A stretch of DNA of 64,000 nt from Thioalkalivibrio sulfidiphilus HL-EbGr7 (GCF_000021985.1 NC_011901.1:2418001-2482000), one strand, 5' to 3'. Positions 44,483 through 53,896 are shown, numbered from the stretch's first letter. The notes: generated by a model from the sequence alone, not told the origin. Numbers and translations: made by a program.

Positions 44483-44511
44483 ATTGTGGGCCAGGGACCC
44501 CGGCCTGTCAA
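44483..44511 (-). promoter_or_regulatory. sigma-70 promoter of the tRNA-tuf operon
   Basis: On the minus strand TTGACA (44506-44511) and CACAAT (44483-44488) are separated by exactly 17 bp. The expected start is about 10 nt upstream of tRNA-Tyr. A consensus -35 and optimal spacing fit a stable-RNA promoter. Confidence 0.8.
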
Positions 44512-44684
44512 CCGCAAATCCACCCCAGGGCGTCGCTCCCGGGCGGCCCTGCGACGCCCCCTGCAGCCATTTAATGAAGCGGACACGGGCATCTGCTAGG
44601 ATGCGCGCCATCTGAAGAGCGCGAATCATACGGCAACCGGAACACGGATGCCCGGATTTTTGACACCCAGGAGACATACCCCCC

Positions 44685-46016
44685 ATGAAAGTCACCATCT
44701 ACGGTTCCGGTTACGTGGGACTGGTCACTGGCGCCTGCCTGGCCCAGGTCGGTAACCATGTCATGTGTGTGGATATCGATCCCGCCAAGATCGAGGGCCT
44801 CAAGCAGGGCCAGATCCCCATCTACGAGCCGGGCCTGGAGGACATGGTCCTGGACAACATCCGTGCCGGGCGCCTGACCTTCACCCTGGACCCCGCCGAG
44901 GGCGTCCGTCACGGCCTGTTCCAGTTCATCGCCGTGGGCACCCCCCCGGACGAGGACGGCTCCGCCGACCTCTCCCACGTGCTCACCGTGGCCCGCAGCA
45001 TCGCCGAGAACCTCTCCGAGTACCGCATCGTGGTGAACAAGTCCACGGTCCCGGTGGGCACCGCCGACCGGGTGCGCGAGACCATCCAGAAGGTCCTGGC
45101 GGAGCGCGGCAACGGGGGCGAATTCGACGTGGTCTCCAACCCGGAATTCCTCAAGGAAGGCGCCGCCATCGAGGACTTCATGAAGCCCGACCGGGTGGTG
45201 GTGGGTACCGACAACCCCCGCACCGCCGAGCTGATGCGGGCCCTGTACGCCCCCTTCAACCGCAGCCATGACCGGGTCATCGTCATGGATGTGCGTTCCG
45301 CAGAGCTGACCAAGTACGCCGCCAACGCCATGCTGGCCACCAAGATCAGCTTCATGAACGAGCTGGCCAACCTGGCCGAGAAGCTCGGTGCCGACATCGA
45401 GCAGGTGCGCCAGGGCATCGGCTCCGACCCCCGCATCGGCTACCACTTCATCTATCCCGGTTGCGGCTACGGCGGCTCCTGTTTCCCCAAGGACGTCAAG
45501 GCCCTGGAGCGCACCGCCCGCCAGGTGGGCTACCAGGCCAGCCTGCTGGAGGCCGTGGAGGCGGTCAACGACCGCCAGAAGGAGCGCCTGTTCCAGAAGA
45601 TCACCCGCCACTTCGGCGAGGACCTCTCCGGCCGCACCTTCGCCCTCTGGGGCCTGGCCTTCAAGCCCAACACCGACGACATGCGCGAGGCCTCCAGCCG
45701 GGTGCTCATGGAGGCCCTCTGGGCCGCCGGCGCCAAGGTGCGGGCCTTCGACCCGGTGGCCGAGGAGGAATGCGAGCGGATCTACGGCAAGCGCGACGAC
45801 CTCACCCTGTGCGAGAGCCCTGAACAGGCCCTGGAGGGCGCCGATGCCCTGGCCATCGTCACCGAGTGGAACGTGTTCCGCAGCCCCGACTTCGACCAGA
45901 TCCGCCAGGCCCTCAAGCAGCCCGCGATCTTCGACGGCCGCAACCTCTACGATCCAGAGCACATGGCCTCCATGGGCTTCGACTACTACGCCATCGGCCG
46001 CGGCAAGACGGCGTAA
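44685..46016 (+). CDS. ugd: UDP-glucose 6-dehydrogenase
   Basis: 443 aa. Oxidises UDP-glucose to UDP-glucuronate with two NAD+. N-terminal Rossmann motif [14 protein letters not shown], substrate region [17 protein letters not shown] near residue 155, catalytic cysteine in [13 protein letters not shown] near residue 260, and a C-terminal UDP-binding domain ([16 protein letters not shown]). Starts the plus-strand nucleotide-sugar block. Strongly GC-biased codons, like the housekeeping genes. Confidence 0.97.
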   Translation: MKVTIYGSGYVGLVTGACLAQVGNHVMCVDIDPAKIEGLKQGQIPIYEPGLEDMVLDNIRAGRLTFTLDPAEGVRHGLFQFIAVGTPPDEDGSADLSHVLTVARSIAENLSEYRIVVNKSTVPVGTADRVRETIQKVLAERGNGGEFDVVSNPEFLKEGAAIEDFMKPDRVVVGTDNPRTAELMRALYAPFNRSHDRVIVMDVRSAELTKYAANAMLATKISFMNELANLAEKLGADIEQVRQGIGSDPRIGYHFIYPGCGYGGSCFPKDVKALERTARQVGYQASLLEAVEAVNDRQKERLFQKITRHFGEDLSGRTFALWGLAFKPNTDDMREASSRVLMEALWAAGAKVRAFDPVAEEECERIYGKRDDLTLCESPEQALEGADALAIVTEWNVFRSPDFDQIRQALKQPAIFDGRNLYDPEHMASMGFDYYAIGRGKTA

Positions 46017-46020
46017 ATTC

Positions 46021-46205
46021 AAGGGCCTGTACTCTCGCGGAGGCGCGGAGACGCTGGGAAGATCAAAAACTGGTTTTTCGCAAAGACGCGAAGAAAAAAA
46101 TCGAACAGTTTCAAAAGCTCTTCTTGGCGTCTTCGCGAGAGATATGGTTTTTTGTCTTTCTCAGCGCCTCCGCGCCTCCGCGAGAGAACAAGCCTTTAAG
46201 GTTTT
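46021..46205. repeat. nested octamer-unit hairpins between ugd and galE
   Basis: Outer arms: CTCGCGGAGGCGCGGAGACG (from about 46033) facing GCGCCTCCGCGCCTCCGCGAG (to about 46187), with flanks AAGGGCCTGT and ACAAGCCTTT. Inside is a second inverted pair, CGCAAAGACGCGAAGAA (about 46079) and TTCTTGGCGTCTTCGCGAG (about 46121). This combines the two variants seen separately at 554 and 52170. Confidence 0.8.
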
Positions 46206-46226
46206 ATCATTCAGGGAGTCAGCACC

Positions 46227-47213
46227 ATGTCAGACAAAGGGATCCTGGTCACCGGCGGCGCCGGTTATATTGGCAGCCACGTGGCGCTCATGCTGGCGGA
46301 GGCCGGCGAGCGGGTGGTGGTGCTGGACAACCTCTCCACCGGCTTTCGGGAGGCGGTGCTGCATGGCACCTTCGTGCAGGGTGACGTAGCCGACCGGGAC
46401 CTGGTGGCCGAGACCCTGAAGACCCACGACATCGACACGGTGATGCACTTCGCGGCCCACACCATCGTGCCGGAGTCGGTCTCCGACCCGCTCAAGTACT
46501 ACCGCAACAACACCTGCGCCACCCGCAACCTGCTGGAATCCTGCCGGGACGCCGGGGTGAAGCACTTCGTATTCTCCTCCACGGCGGCCGTCTACGGCAT
46601 CCCCGAAGGCGGGCTCGCCCGGGAAGACACCCCCACCGCCCCCATCAACCCCTACGGCACCTCCAAGCTCATGAGCGAATGGATGCTGCGGGACCTGTCC
46701 GCCGCCTCGAACCTGCGCCACGTGGCCCTGCGCTACTTCAACGTGGCCGGCTCCGATCCGGCCGGGCGCATCGGCCAGTCCACGAAGAACGCCACCCTGC
46801 TCACCAAGGTGGCCTGCGAGGCGGCGCTCGGCAAGCGCAAGGAACTGATCATCTTCGGCACCGACTACCCCACCCCCGACGGCACCGGCGTGCGTGACTA
46901 CATCCACGTCACCGACCTGGCCAGCGCCCACGTCCGCGCCCTGGATTACCTCAGAGACGGCGGCGAGTCCTGTACGCTGAACGTGGGCTACGGCCACGGC
47001 TACAGCGTGCGCGAGGTGATCGAGGCCGTGGAACGCGCCCACGGCGCCCCCCTGCCCGTGCGCGAGGCCGAACGCCGTGCCGGCGACCCGCCCCAGCTGA
47101 TCGCCGTCACCGACGCCATCCGCCAGACCCTGGACTGGAGCCCCGAACTGGATGACCTGGACCGCATCGTGGAGACCGCCCTGGCCTGGGAGCGTAAGCT
47201 GGTAGTCCAGTAG
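46227..47213 (+). CDS. galE: UDP-glucose 4-epimerase
   Basis: 328 aa extended short-chain dehydrogenase. Glycine motif GGAGYIGS at residues 10-17, SSTAAVYG near 120 and the catalytic Tyr-Lys in NPYGTSKLMSE near 145. Interconverts UDP-glucose and UDP-galactose (or N-acetyl forms; not decidable here). It follows ugd across a hairpin. Confidence 0.93.
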   Translation: MSDKGILVTGGAGYIGSHVALMLAEAGERVVVLDNLSTGFREAVLHGTFVQGDVADRDLVAETLKTHDIDTVMHFAAHTIVPESVSDPLKYYRNNTCATRNLLESCRDAGVKHFVFSSTAAVYGIPEGGLAREDTPTAPINPYGTSKLMSEWMLRDLSAASNLRHVALRYFNVAGSDPAGRIGQSTKNATLLTKVACEAALGKRKELIIFGTDYPTPDGTGVRDYIHVTDLASAHVRALDYLRDGGESCTLNVGYGHGYSVREVIEAVERAHGAPLPVREAERRAGDPPQLIAVTDAIRQTLDWSPELDDLDRIVETALAWERKLVVQ

Positions 47214-47293
47214 TGTCCGGTTCACCGACCAGGGCCTATCATGATCTTGTGGCGAACCTTATCACCAGTTCTTGCGCAAGGACCCCGTGAGCA

Positions 47294-48363
47294 ATGATAC
47301 GAACACTTCTTGTCACCGGCGGCGCCGGCTTCATCGGCTCGGCAGTCATCCGCCACCTCATCAGGCATACCGACTACCATGTCGTGAATCTGGACCGGCT
47401 CACCTATGCCGGGAATCTAGAATCCCTGGCCGAAGTTGCCGGCGATGAGCGCTACAAATTCGAACAGCTGGACATCCGGGACCGGAGCGGGTTGGATCGG
47501 GTATTTCGCAAATACCAGCCCAGTGGTGTCATGCATCTCGCAGCGGAATCCCACGTGGACCGTTCCATCGAGGGTCCTGCCGAGTTCATCGACACCAACA
47601 TCGTGGGCACCTACACACTTCTGGAAGCCGCCCGCGCCTACTGGAACGCACTAGCCGGCGAGTCGAAATCAACTTTCCGCTTCCATCACGTATCCACCGA
47701 TGAGGTCTATGGCAGCCTGGGCCAAACAGGCCTTTTCACCGAGGACACGCCCTACCAGCCCAACTCGCCCTATTCAGCCAGCAAGGCAGCTTCAGACCAT
47801 CTCGTACGTGCATGGCACCACACTTACGGCCTTCCCGTGGTGACCAGCAACTGCTCCAACAACTACGGACCCTACCAGTTTCCGGAAAAGCTCATCCCCC
47901 ACATGATTCTTAACGCCCTGGAGGGTAAGGCCCTGCCCATCTATGGTGACGGCAGCAACATCCGGGACTGGCTGTATGTGGATGATCATGTGCGCGCCCT
48001 GGTGCGTATCCTGGAGCAGGGCCGGACGGGGGAGACCTATAACGTGGGCGGTCACAATGAACGCACGAACCTTGAGGTGGTCACCACCCTGTGCGATCTG
48101 CTGGACGACCTGCTGCCCGACTCCCCCCACCGCCCCACAAGAATCTGATGACCTTCGTCAAGGACCGACCCGGTCATGACCAGCGCTATGCCATAGACGC
48201 AGGCAAGATCGAGAAGGAGCTTGGCTGGGTGCCGGACGAAACCTTTGAGACCGGCCTGCGCAGTACCGTACAGTGGTATCTTCAAAACCGGGACTGGTGG
48301 CAGCACGTACTCGACGGCAGCTACCGGTTGCAGCGAATCGGACTCGAGGAACCACAAACATGA
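47294..48363 (+). pseudogene. rfbB: dTDP-glucose 4,6-dehydratase with a frameshift
   Basis: The first frame (47294 to the TGA near 48146) has [17 protein letters not shown] and the active-site [10 protein letters not shown]. It ends abnormally at [11 protein letters not shown]. The rest of the family sequence ([19 protein letters not shown] to LQNRDWWQ) continues in another frame from about 48135 to the stop at 48361. Adding one base in the C-rich stretch near 48126-48139 would restore one protein of about 355 aa. It could be a sequencing error, a real inactivation or a slippage site. The stop overlaps the rfbA start. Confidence 0.85.
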
Positions 48364-49238
48364 AAGGGATCATCCTGGCCGGAGGCTCGGGCACACGACT
48401 GTACCCGGTGACACAGGCAGTCTCCAAGCAGCTGTTGCCCATCTATGACAAACCCATGGTGTATTACCCACTCAGCACGCTCATGCTGGCGGGCATTCGG
48501 GATATCCTGCTGATTTCAACACCCCAGGACACGCCCCGTTTCGAACAGTTGCTTGGTGACGGCAGCCAGTGGGGGATATCCATTCAGTATGCCGTGCAAC
48601 CGCAGCCCCAGGGTATTGCCCAGGCGTTCCTGATCGGCCGTGAATTCATCGGAACCGACGCCTGCACATTGATTCTGGGAGATAACATCTTCTACGGCCA
48701 CGACCTTCAGCGACTGCTCAGGGAAGCCAGCGCCAGGACAGAAGGCGCCACCGTTTACGCCTACCCCGTCAAGGATCCGGAGCGCTATGGCGTAGTGGAG
48801 TTCGACACGGAAGGTCGAGCCATCGGGCTTGAAGAGAAACCGGCCAGACCACGTTCCAGGTACGCCGTAACGGGACTGTACTGTTACGACAACCGGGTGG
48901 TCGAGGCGGCATCCGGACTCAAGCCGTCGGGCCGCGGGGAACTGGAGATCACGGACATCAATCTCTGGTATCTGGCACAGCACGCCCTGCACGTACAGGT
49001 CATGGGACGCGGCATGGCCTGGCTTGATACGGGAACCCACGAATCCCTGCTGGAGGCCTCCACCTACATCGAAACCATCGAGAAACGCCAGGGCCTCAAG
49101 GTGGCCTGCCCCGAAGAAATCGCCTACCGAAAGGGCTACATCGATGCGGAACAGGTGCGCAGACTGGCCGAACCGCTGGGCAAAAATGGCTACGGCCAGT
49201 ATCTGTTGCAAATACTCGAGGACAGGGTGTTCATGTAA
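48360..49238 (+). CDS. rfbA: glucose-1-phosphate thymidylyltransferase
   Basis: 292 aa. [40 protein letters not shown] and [10 protein letters not shown] are diagnostic of RmlA. Makes dTDP-glucose from dTTP and glucose-1-phosphate, normally under feedback by dTDP-rhamnose. ATG at 48360 overlaps the rfbB stop (ATGA). Confidence 0.97.
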   Translation: MKGIILAGGSGTRLYPVTQAVSKQLLPIYDKPMVYYPLSTLMLAGIRDILLISTPQDTPRFEQLLGDGSQWGISIQYAVQPQPQGIAQAFLIGREFIGTDACTLILGDNIFYGHDLQRLLREASARTEGATVYAYPVKDPERYGVVEFDTEGRAIGLEEKPARPRSRYAVTGLYCYDNRVVEAASGLKPSGRGELEITDINLWYLAQHALHVQVMGRGMAWLDTGTHESLLEASTYIETIEKRQGLKVACPEEIAYRKGYIDAEQVRRLAEPLGKNGYGQYLLQILEDRVFM

Positions 49239-49251
49239 CCCCCACCGACCT

Positions 49252-49821
49252 ATGAACGTCATAGAGACAACACTACCGGGCGTCCTGTTGATCGAGCCCC
49301 GGGTATTCGGGGACGAACGCGGTTTTTTCATGGAAACCTATCAGGCATCCCGTTACGCCGAAGCCGGTATAGCGGGTCCCTTTGTCCAGGACAATCTGTC
49401 ACTGTCCAGACACGGCATTCTCAGAGGCCTTCACCTGCAACATCCGGGTGCTCAGGGGAAACTCGTTTCAGTCCTGAAGGGCGAAGTGTTCGACGTGGCC
49501 GTCGACGTACGTACAGATTCACCCACGTTCGGGCAATGGGTGGGGGAATACCTCTCCGAAACAAACAAACGCCAGCTCTGGGTGCCCGAGGGTTTCGCCC
49601 ACGGATTCTGCGTCACCAGTGATGAGGCCCTGTTCGCCTACAAATGCACCCGCCTCTATTCGCCACAGACCGAGATCAGCATCCGCTGGGACGATCCGGC
49701 CATCGGCATTCAATGGCCTGTTGATGCACCGGCTCTGTCCCAGAAGGACCAGGCAGGCCTGTTTCTGGCCGACATAGCCCCGGACCAGCTTCCTGCCTAT
49801 ATGTCAGAGACCACATCATGA
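49252..49821 (+). CDS. rfbC: dTDP-4-dehydrorhamnose 3,5-epimerase
   Basis: 189 aa cupin. GILRGLHLQHP contains the catalytic His; GKLVSVLKGEVFDVAVDVR and VPEGFAHGFCV follow. Start ATG at 49252 (MNVIETTLPGVLLIEPRVFG). Overlaps rfbD by 4 nt. Confidence 0.97.
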   Translation: MNVIETTLPGVLLIEPRVFGDERGFFMETYQASRYAEAGIAGPFVQDNLSLSRHGILRGLHLQHPGAQGKLVSVLKGEVFDVAVDVRTDSPTFGQWVGEYLSETNKRQLWVPEGFAHGFCVTSDEALFAYKCTRLYSPQTEISIRWDDPAIGIQWPVDAPALSQKDQAGLFLADIAPDQLPAYMSETTS

Positions 49822-50714
49822 GTGGAGAGACTTTTTCGCGCGCCCTGGAAGGCACAAGAGTCCTCCTCTCCGGTGCAGCAGGCCAGGTGGGCGTGGCGCT
49901 GCGGGACCTCATGCCCGAAGGCGTTGAACTCCTGGCCCTGGAGCGAAGCACGCTGGATATCAGTGATGCTGACAGAGTGACAGAAACCGTGGCTCACTTC
50001 AGACCTCACTGGGTCATCAATGCCGCCGCCTACACCGCCGTAGACAAGGCTGAACATGAACCGGATCTTGCCTTTGCGATCAACCGCGACGGTGCGGCCA
50101 ACCTCGCCCGTGCTGCCCAATCGGTGCGGGCTCGGATGGTGCACATCTCCACCGACTATGTATTCGATGGACGGAAATCATGCCCGTACACCCCCGACGA
50201 CCTTCCGAACCCCATCAATGTCTATGGCGAGAGCAAACTGGCAGGAGAAATCGCCACCCGGGATATCCTCGGCGATAACCTCCTGATCCTGCGCACCGCC
50301 TGGGTCTACGCTCCCCATGGACGGAATTTCCTCACCACCATGCTGCGGCTGCTGCAGGAACGGGATGAACTCAGGGTGGTGGAAGATCAGGTTGGAACAC
50401 CGACACATGCAGCCAGCCTGGCCGAGGTGATATTACGATCGATCTCGCAAGATCTGACCGGCACATACCACTGGACGGATGCCGGTGTTGCAAGCTGGTA
50501 CGACTTCGCCATCGCCATTCAGGAGATGGCCATCTCCACCGGACTGGATGTCGCGACCTGTCGTGTTTCTCCCATACCGACCCGGGACTACCCCACACCT
50601 GCCAGCAGGCCCGCCTACACCGTGCTGGACAAGTCAGCTATCCGTGAGCGGCTTGGCCATCACGGCACTCATTGGCGCGCTCGAATGGAACATTCCAGGC
50701 CGCCCCTGTCCTGA
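49818..50714 (+). CDS. rfbD: dTDP-4-dehydrorhamnose reductase
   Basis: 298 aa. NAD(P)-binding GAAGQVGVALRD near residue 19, STDYVFDG near 112 and the catalytic NVYGESKLAGE near 134. Last step of dTDP-L-rhamnose synthesis. The gene converges on the VanZ gene with 65 nt between stops. Confidence 0.96.
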   Translation: MSGETFSRALEGTRVLLSGAAGQVGVALRDLMPEGVELLALERSTLDISDADRVTETVAHFRPHWVINAAAYTAVDKAEHEPDLAFAINRDGAANLARAAQSVRARMVHISTDYVFDGRKSCPYTPDDLPNPINVYGESKLAGEIATRDILGDNLLILRTAWVYAPHGRNFLTTMLRLLQERDELRVVEDQVGTPTHAASLAEVILRSISQDLTGTYHWTDAGVASWYDFAIAIQEMAISTGLDVATCRVSPIPTRDYPTPASRPAYTVLDKSAIRERLGHHGTHWRARMEHSRPPLS

Positions 50715-50779
50715 ATCAAGCGGCCGCGGCCACGGACTCATTCAACGCATGGAACCCGACGCTCTGGCGCAATATCCGG

Positions 50780-52114
50780 TTAACGCCGCCACCGCAACCC
50801 ATCCAGCATCCACCACAAGGCCAGATAGACCCCGGCCGCCGAGACCACTCCCAGGATCGGCGCCGCCGTGTCAGGCCGCAGCCCCAGCAGAAACAGCTTG
50901 CTCATTTCCAGCGCGCTGGCCAGACAAAAGGCAAACAACGCAGCCCATGCCCCCCGGTGCGCCACGGCACCAGCCGGCCGGCGCAGATCCCAGAGCCACA
51001 GTCCGAGCCCCAGGAAGGCATAGACACCCAGGTTCATGAACACACTGCGGATGGCCTGCCCCTCGGCGATGAAGTAGTGGTAGTAAAGGGGCAGCCAGCG
51101 CAAGGACTGCAACTGCGCCATGGCAGCCTCAAGCGTCGCCCAGCCATCACTCCCCGCGAGCACCACCAGCGACGCCACCAGCAGGTACACCGGCAGCATC
51201 GCCAGCAGCAGACTGCGCAGGTTGGCAGACAGCCACTGCCACGGCAGCCTCTCCCGCCAAGCCCACAGCATCGCCCCCAGCACCGCACCCAGCCCGTGCA
51301 GCAGTACCGAGGCCCCCTCGGAAACCCCCGATACCGTGACCAGCAGTCCCAGTTCCACGAGCAGGCCCAGCAAGACCCCCAGGGCCCCCGCCCACAGCAG
51401 GGACCAGTAACCGGGCACATCCATCCTCCAGGCCACCCAGAGCCCGAGCGGCAGCATCAGCAGCACCTCGAGCACATGCAGGGTCACGCATCGCACGCCC
51501 CACCAGCAGCCCTGCTCGGCCACGAACAGCCCCCACTGGCCGGAGGCCAGCTTGGTGGACCACTCCCTCGCCGAGATCACCAGATCCAGGGGCAGCAGAC
51601 TCACAAACACGTAGGCGGCCACATACACCAGCAGCCAGGCACCCGGACCATGCTGACGCTGGATCAGGCCTCTGGCAGCCTGGCGCACAACCGGCACGCG
51701 CGACACCAGCCAGGCCAGCACCCCGATGACGCCGCCGGTGGCATTGGCACTGATATCCGTCAGGGAGGGGCCACGATTGGGGATCCAGAACTGCAGGAAC
51801 TCCACGCTGGCGGTCACCAGCAGGCAGAAGCCCGCCACCAGCACGGCGCCGCCCCCCTGCAGCCAGGGACTGCGCACGCGATGCAGCCACCAGCCCGCCC
51901 ACAGGAATCCCAGGGGCACGAACATCAGCACGTTGGAGACCCACTGCTGGCGCGCCCGGGGACCGCTGCCGTCGAAGCGGATGTTCTGATACCGCGCCCA
52001 GGCCTCAGCAAGACTCATGTCGCCGAAGGTAAAGGGCAGTAGGGTCAGGTACAGCACGACCCCCAGCCAGGCCAGGGCCGCATATCGCCAGATACGTGTG
52101 GGGATGAGGTTCAA
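50780..52114 (-). CDS. VanZ-family multi-pass membrane protein
   Basis: 444 aa with roughly ten hydrophobic helices. N-terminal VanZ-like part: VVLYLTLLPFTFGD, NVLMFVPLGFLWAG and a conserved SVEFLQFWIPNRGPSLTDIS motif near residues 105-125. The C-terminal half is a second set of helices ending at ILGVVSAAGVYLALWW. VanZ proteins often sit in exosortase and exopolysaccharide loci; a direct role in antibiotic resistance is not implied. Function unknown. Confidence 0.82.
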   Translation of the reverse strand: MNLIPTRIWRYAALAWLGVVLYLTLLPFTFGDMSLAEAWARYQNIRFDGSGPRARQQWVSNVLMFVPLGFLWAGWWLHRVRSPWLQGGGAVLVAGFCLLVTASVEFLQFWIPNRGPSLTDISANATGGVIGVLAWLVSRVPVVRQAARGLIQRQHGPGAWLLVYVAAYVFVSLLPLDLVISAREWSTKLASGQWGLFVAEQGCWWGVRCVTLHVLEVLLMLPLGLWVAWRMDVPGYWSLLWAGALGVLLGLLVELGLLVTVSGVSEGASVLLHGLGAVLGAMLWAWRERLPWQWLSANLRSLLLAMLPVYLLVASLVVLAGSDGWATLEAAMAQLQSLRWLPLYYHYFIAEGQAIRSVFMNLGVYAFLGLGLWLWDLRRPAGAVAHRGAWAALFAFCLASALEMSKLFLLGLRPDTAAPILGVVSAAGVYLALWWMLDGLRWRR

Positions 52115-52473
52115 GGGCCTGTGATGCCGTGGTCTGGGGCCGAGAATGGCAAGCTCAATGTTTTATTCTCTCACGGGGACACAGAGCTCAGAAACATAGG
52201 GCGGACCATGCCCTCCACCCTAAACCCATCCTCTCGCGGAGACGCGGAGACGCAGGGAATGAACAACCGAAATCCTCCCCTATAACGGAGGCACGGGGAG
52301 GGCTGTTTTGATCAGGATGCTTTTTCTCCGCGCCCCAGCGCCTCTGCGAGAGAACAAGCCTTTGATGTTTTCGCAGCTTCACGAAACCAACCTAACCGCA
52401 GTCTCTGCGACAAGACAACATCAAGCATCGGGTTGTCACACTACCTGTCAGCAAGCTCCAGCGTGGCGCGGAT
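52115..52473. other. gene-free stretch dominated by octamer-class repeats
   Basis: About 360 bp. Holds CTCGCGGAGACGCGGAGACG (about 52230) facing CAGCGCCTCTGCGAGAG (about 52335), flanked by a second pair based on CTCACGGGGACACAGAGC and the conserved flank AGAACAAGCCTTTGATG. The remainder (52380-52473) has no feature I can name. Confidence 0.6.
52170..52362. repeat. octamer-unit inverted repeats upstream of the VanZ gene
   Basis: Arms are of the CGCGGAGA type, with outer flanks similar to those at 46021-46205 and 53930-54090. Pairing is less complete than in the heptamer hairpins, suggesting an older or composite element. Confidence 0.65.
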
Positions 52474-52860
52474 TCAAACCCGCTGGATCGGACCAGGATA
52501 AGCGGCGACCTGATCATCGCCGGTCAACAGGAGCATCCCTTCGGATTCAGCCTGGGCAACGAGGATCCTGTCGAACGGGTCCTTGTGGATCGGTGGAAGA
52601 TGACCGACGGCGATGGCATGGGTGCTCGTGATGGGCAACTCCTCGTAACCGTTCTCAACCAAACCACGGCGCAACAGCGCAGGATCCACATGGAAATCGG
52701 TACGACCCAGGCTACGCTTGATCGTGATCTCCCAGAGACTGGCCGCGCTGAACACCAGTCGGTTATCCGGGTTTTCGATCAGCGCCACGGCCTCCTGCGA
52801 GAGCCTGTCCGGCATAGCGGCGGCCCAGAGCAACAGATGCGTATCAAGCAGCAGGTGCAT
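52474..52860 (-). CDS. PIN-domain toxin (VapC-like)
   Basis: 128 aa. Conserved acidic residues in LLLDTHLLLWAAA (Asp6), the mid-protein SLWEITIKRSLGR (Glu) and the C-terminal DPFDRILVAQAESE. These make up the metal site of PIN RNases. ATG at 52860 lies inside the antitoxin gene (17-nt overlap), so synthesis is coupled. Confidence 0.88.
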   Translation of the reverse strand: MHLLLDTHLLLWAAAMPDRLSQEAVALIENPDNRLVFSAASLWEITIKRSLGRTDFHVDPALLRRGLVENGYEELPITSTHAIAVGHLPPIHKDPFDRILVAQAESEGMLLLTGDDQVAAYPGPIQRV

Positions 52861-53101
52861 CGTCCACCCCGAACTGGGCGAGGATCTCCTCTTCCCCCAT
52901 GCGATCAAAGTCATCCGGGACCTGGACCTGGCCCGTCAGGAAGCCAAGCCTCCTCGCTTGCCCCGCTTCAGGCGCATCGATACTGACCACCCGTGCGATG
53001 GGCTTGCCGGCCTTCGCGATGATGAAAGGCTTGCCCTTGCTGACACCGTCGAGCAGCTTCGAGAGCTGGGTTTTGGCTTCGTGAATGTTGACTGTTTCCA
53101 T
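52844..53101 (-). CDS. Phd/YefM-type antitoxin
   Basis: 85 aa. METVNIHEAKTQLSKLLDGV is a typical Phd/YefM N-terminal DNA-binding start; GKPFIIAKAGKPIARVVSID follows. The C-terminal part (DRMGEEEILAQFG) would cover the toxin. Pair with the PIN gene; probably autoregulated at the promoter, which I could not define. Confidence 0.88.
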   Translation of the reverse strand: METVNIHEAKTQLSKLLDGVSKGKPFIIAKAGKPIARVVSIDAPEAGQARRLGFLTGQVQVPDDFDRMGEEEILAQFGVDDAPAA

Positions 53102-53185
53102 GGCGGCAATGCGATCCTCAATAAGGACTTAGCTAACCAGACTTAGTTTATTTACGCGCTCAGCGTATAGCAATAACCCTGTGTA

Positions 53186-53253
53186 TGACCGGTCTACTCT
53201 GTAAACCATGTGACCAGGTTATTCTGTAAACGATGTTACCGGTCTGTACCGGT
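53186..53253. mobile_element. probable insertion-sequence end remnant
   Basis: Two direct copies of a roughly 21-nt motif (TTCTGTAAACGATGTTACCG and CTCTGTAAACCATGTGACCA), partly bordered by ACCGGTCT. Repeated TGTAAAC-x-ATGT boxes resemble multi-site transposase-binding ends of some insertion sequences. No transposase gene remains. Confidence 0.4.
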
Positions 53254-53256
53254 TTC

Positions 53257-53668
53257 TCCCTCTCCCTCAGGGAGAGGGCCGGGGTGAGGGTGGTTTCCTC
53301 AAAGCACGGAATATCTCATCCAGCACAGGCTCGATATCCGCCAAAATCTCATGATTCCAGAACCGAATGACCCGATACCCCAAGGTTTCCAGCTCTGCAC
53401 TCCGACGGGCATCGTATCGCCTCTGCTCCGCATGTTGCCCACCGTCGGCCTCAACGATTAACCTGCCCTCAACGCACAAGAAATCGACGATGTAGGTCTC
53501 GATAACCACCTGGCGCCGGAACTTGTAGCCGGCCAGGCGGCGGCCTCGCAGGTGAAACCACAACAATTGCTCGGCATCAGTTGACTGCTTTCGCAGCAGA
53601 CGTGCATTTTTCAGCAGGCTGTCGCGCCGAGCTTCCCTCACCCTGTCCCTCTCCCCGAGGGAGAGGGG
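53257..53668. mobile_element. DUF559 gene unit bounded by palindromic inverted repeats
   Basis: Left end 53257-53290 and right end 53635-53668 are 34-nt near reverse complements, each containing its own palindrome (CCCTCTCCCTC/GGGAGAGGG type) and a GGGTGAGGG tail. The DUF559 reading frame begins and ends within or just outside these repeats. Whether the unit moves is not known. Confidence 0.5.
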
Positions 53669-53692
53669 AGCCATCGATTTGCTTTTGTTCAT
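53267..53692 (-). CDS. DUF559-domain protein (Vsr/restriction-endonuclease-like fold)
   Basis: 141 aa. Core domain at about residues 30-135: LLRKQSTDAEQLLWFHLRGR, FRRQVVIETYIVDFLCVEGR, LIVEADGGQHAEQRRYDARR and VIRFWNHEILAD. The IVDF...EADGGQH residues correspond to the putative nuclease centre. N- and C-terminal tails (PLSLGERDRVRE; PSPRPSP) are encoded by flanking palindromes. Start uncertain among adjacent codons (53692, 53695); AAGGA fits 53692. Function unknown. Confidence 0.8.
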   Translation of the reverse strand: MNKSKSMAPLSLGERDRVREARRDSLLKNARLLRKQSTDAEQLLWFHLRGRRLAGYKFRRQVVIETYIVDFLCVEGRLIVEADGGQHAEQRRYDARRSAELETLGYRVIRFWNHEILADIEPVLDEIFRALRKPPSPRPSP

Positions 53693-53896
53693 CATCCCAT
53701 CCTTGGGCAATCCCTACGCTCTTAGACGAGGCCAAGTTCTGTAGGATGGGCTAAGCAACGCGTGCCCATGCTGGCAAGGCCTGATGGGTGCGCTGCGCTT
53801 CACCCATCCTACGTTTTTTTCTCCCCGAGGGATGAGGGGACTCTTCGATTTGCCTTGGTTCATATCCCCATCCTTGGGCATCCCTACGCGCTCAGG
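53652..53896. repeat. about 75-bp direct repeat flanking a small palindrome
   Basis: Copy A (53652-53723) and copy B (53819-53896) share CTCCCCGAGGGA, CGATTTGC, TTGTTCAT/TTGGTTCAT and CCATCCTTGGGCA. Copy A includes the DUF559 start region; copy B encodes a related stub (MPKDGDMNQGKSKSPL). Between them lies the palindrome at 53740-53813. Confidence 0.75.
53740..53813. repeat. palindromic element with TGTAGGATGGG ends
   Basis: TGTAGGATGGG (53740-53750) and CCCATCCTAC (53803-53812) are inverted ends around a GC-rich interior with further pairing. Elements with such ends are common in proteobacterial intergenic DNA. It sits between two direct repeats, as an insertion with a long target duplication would. 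Confidence 0.65.

Noticed and set aside
50780-52114. Glycopeptide (teicoplanin) resistance from the VanZ-family gene
   Set aside because: The name reflects a fold family. No vanHAX-type genes are near, and the setting is polysaccharide/PEP-CTERM genes.
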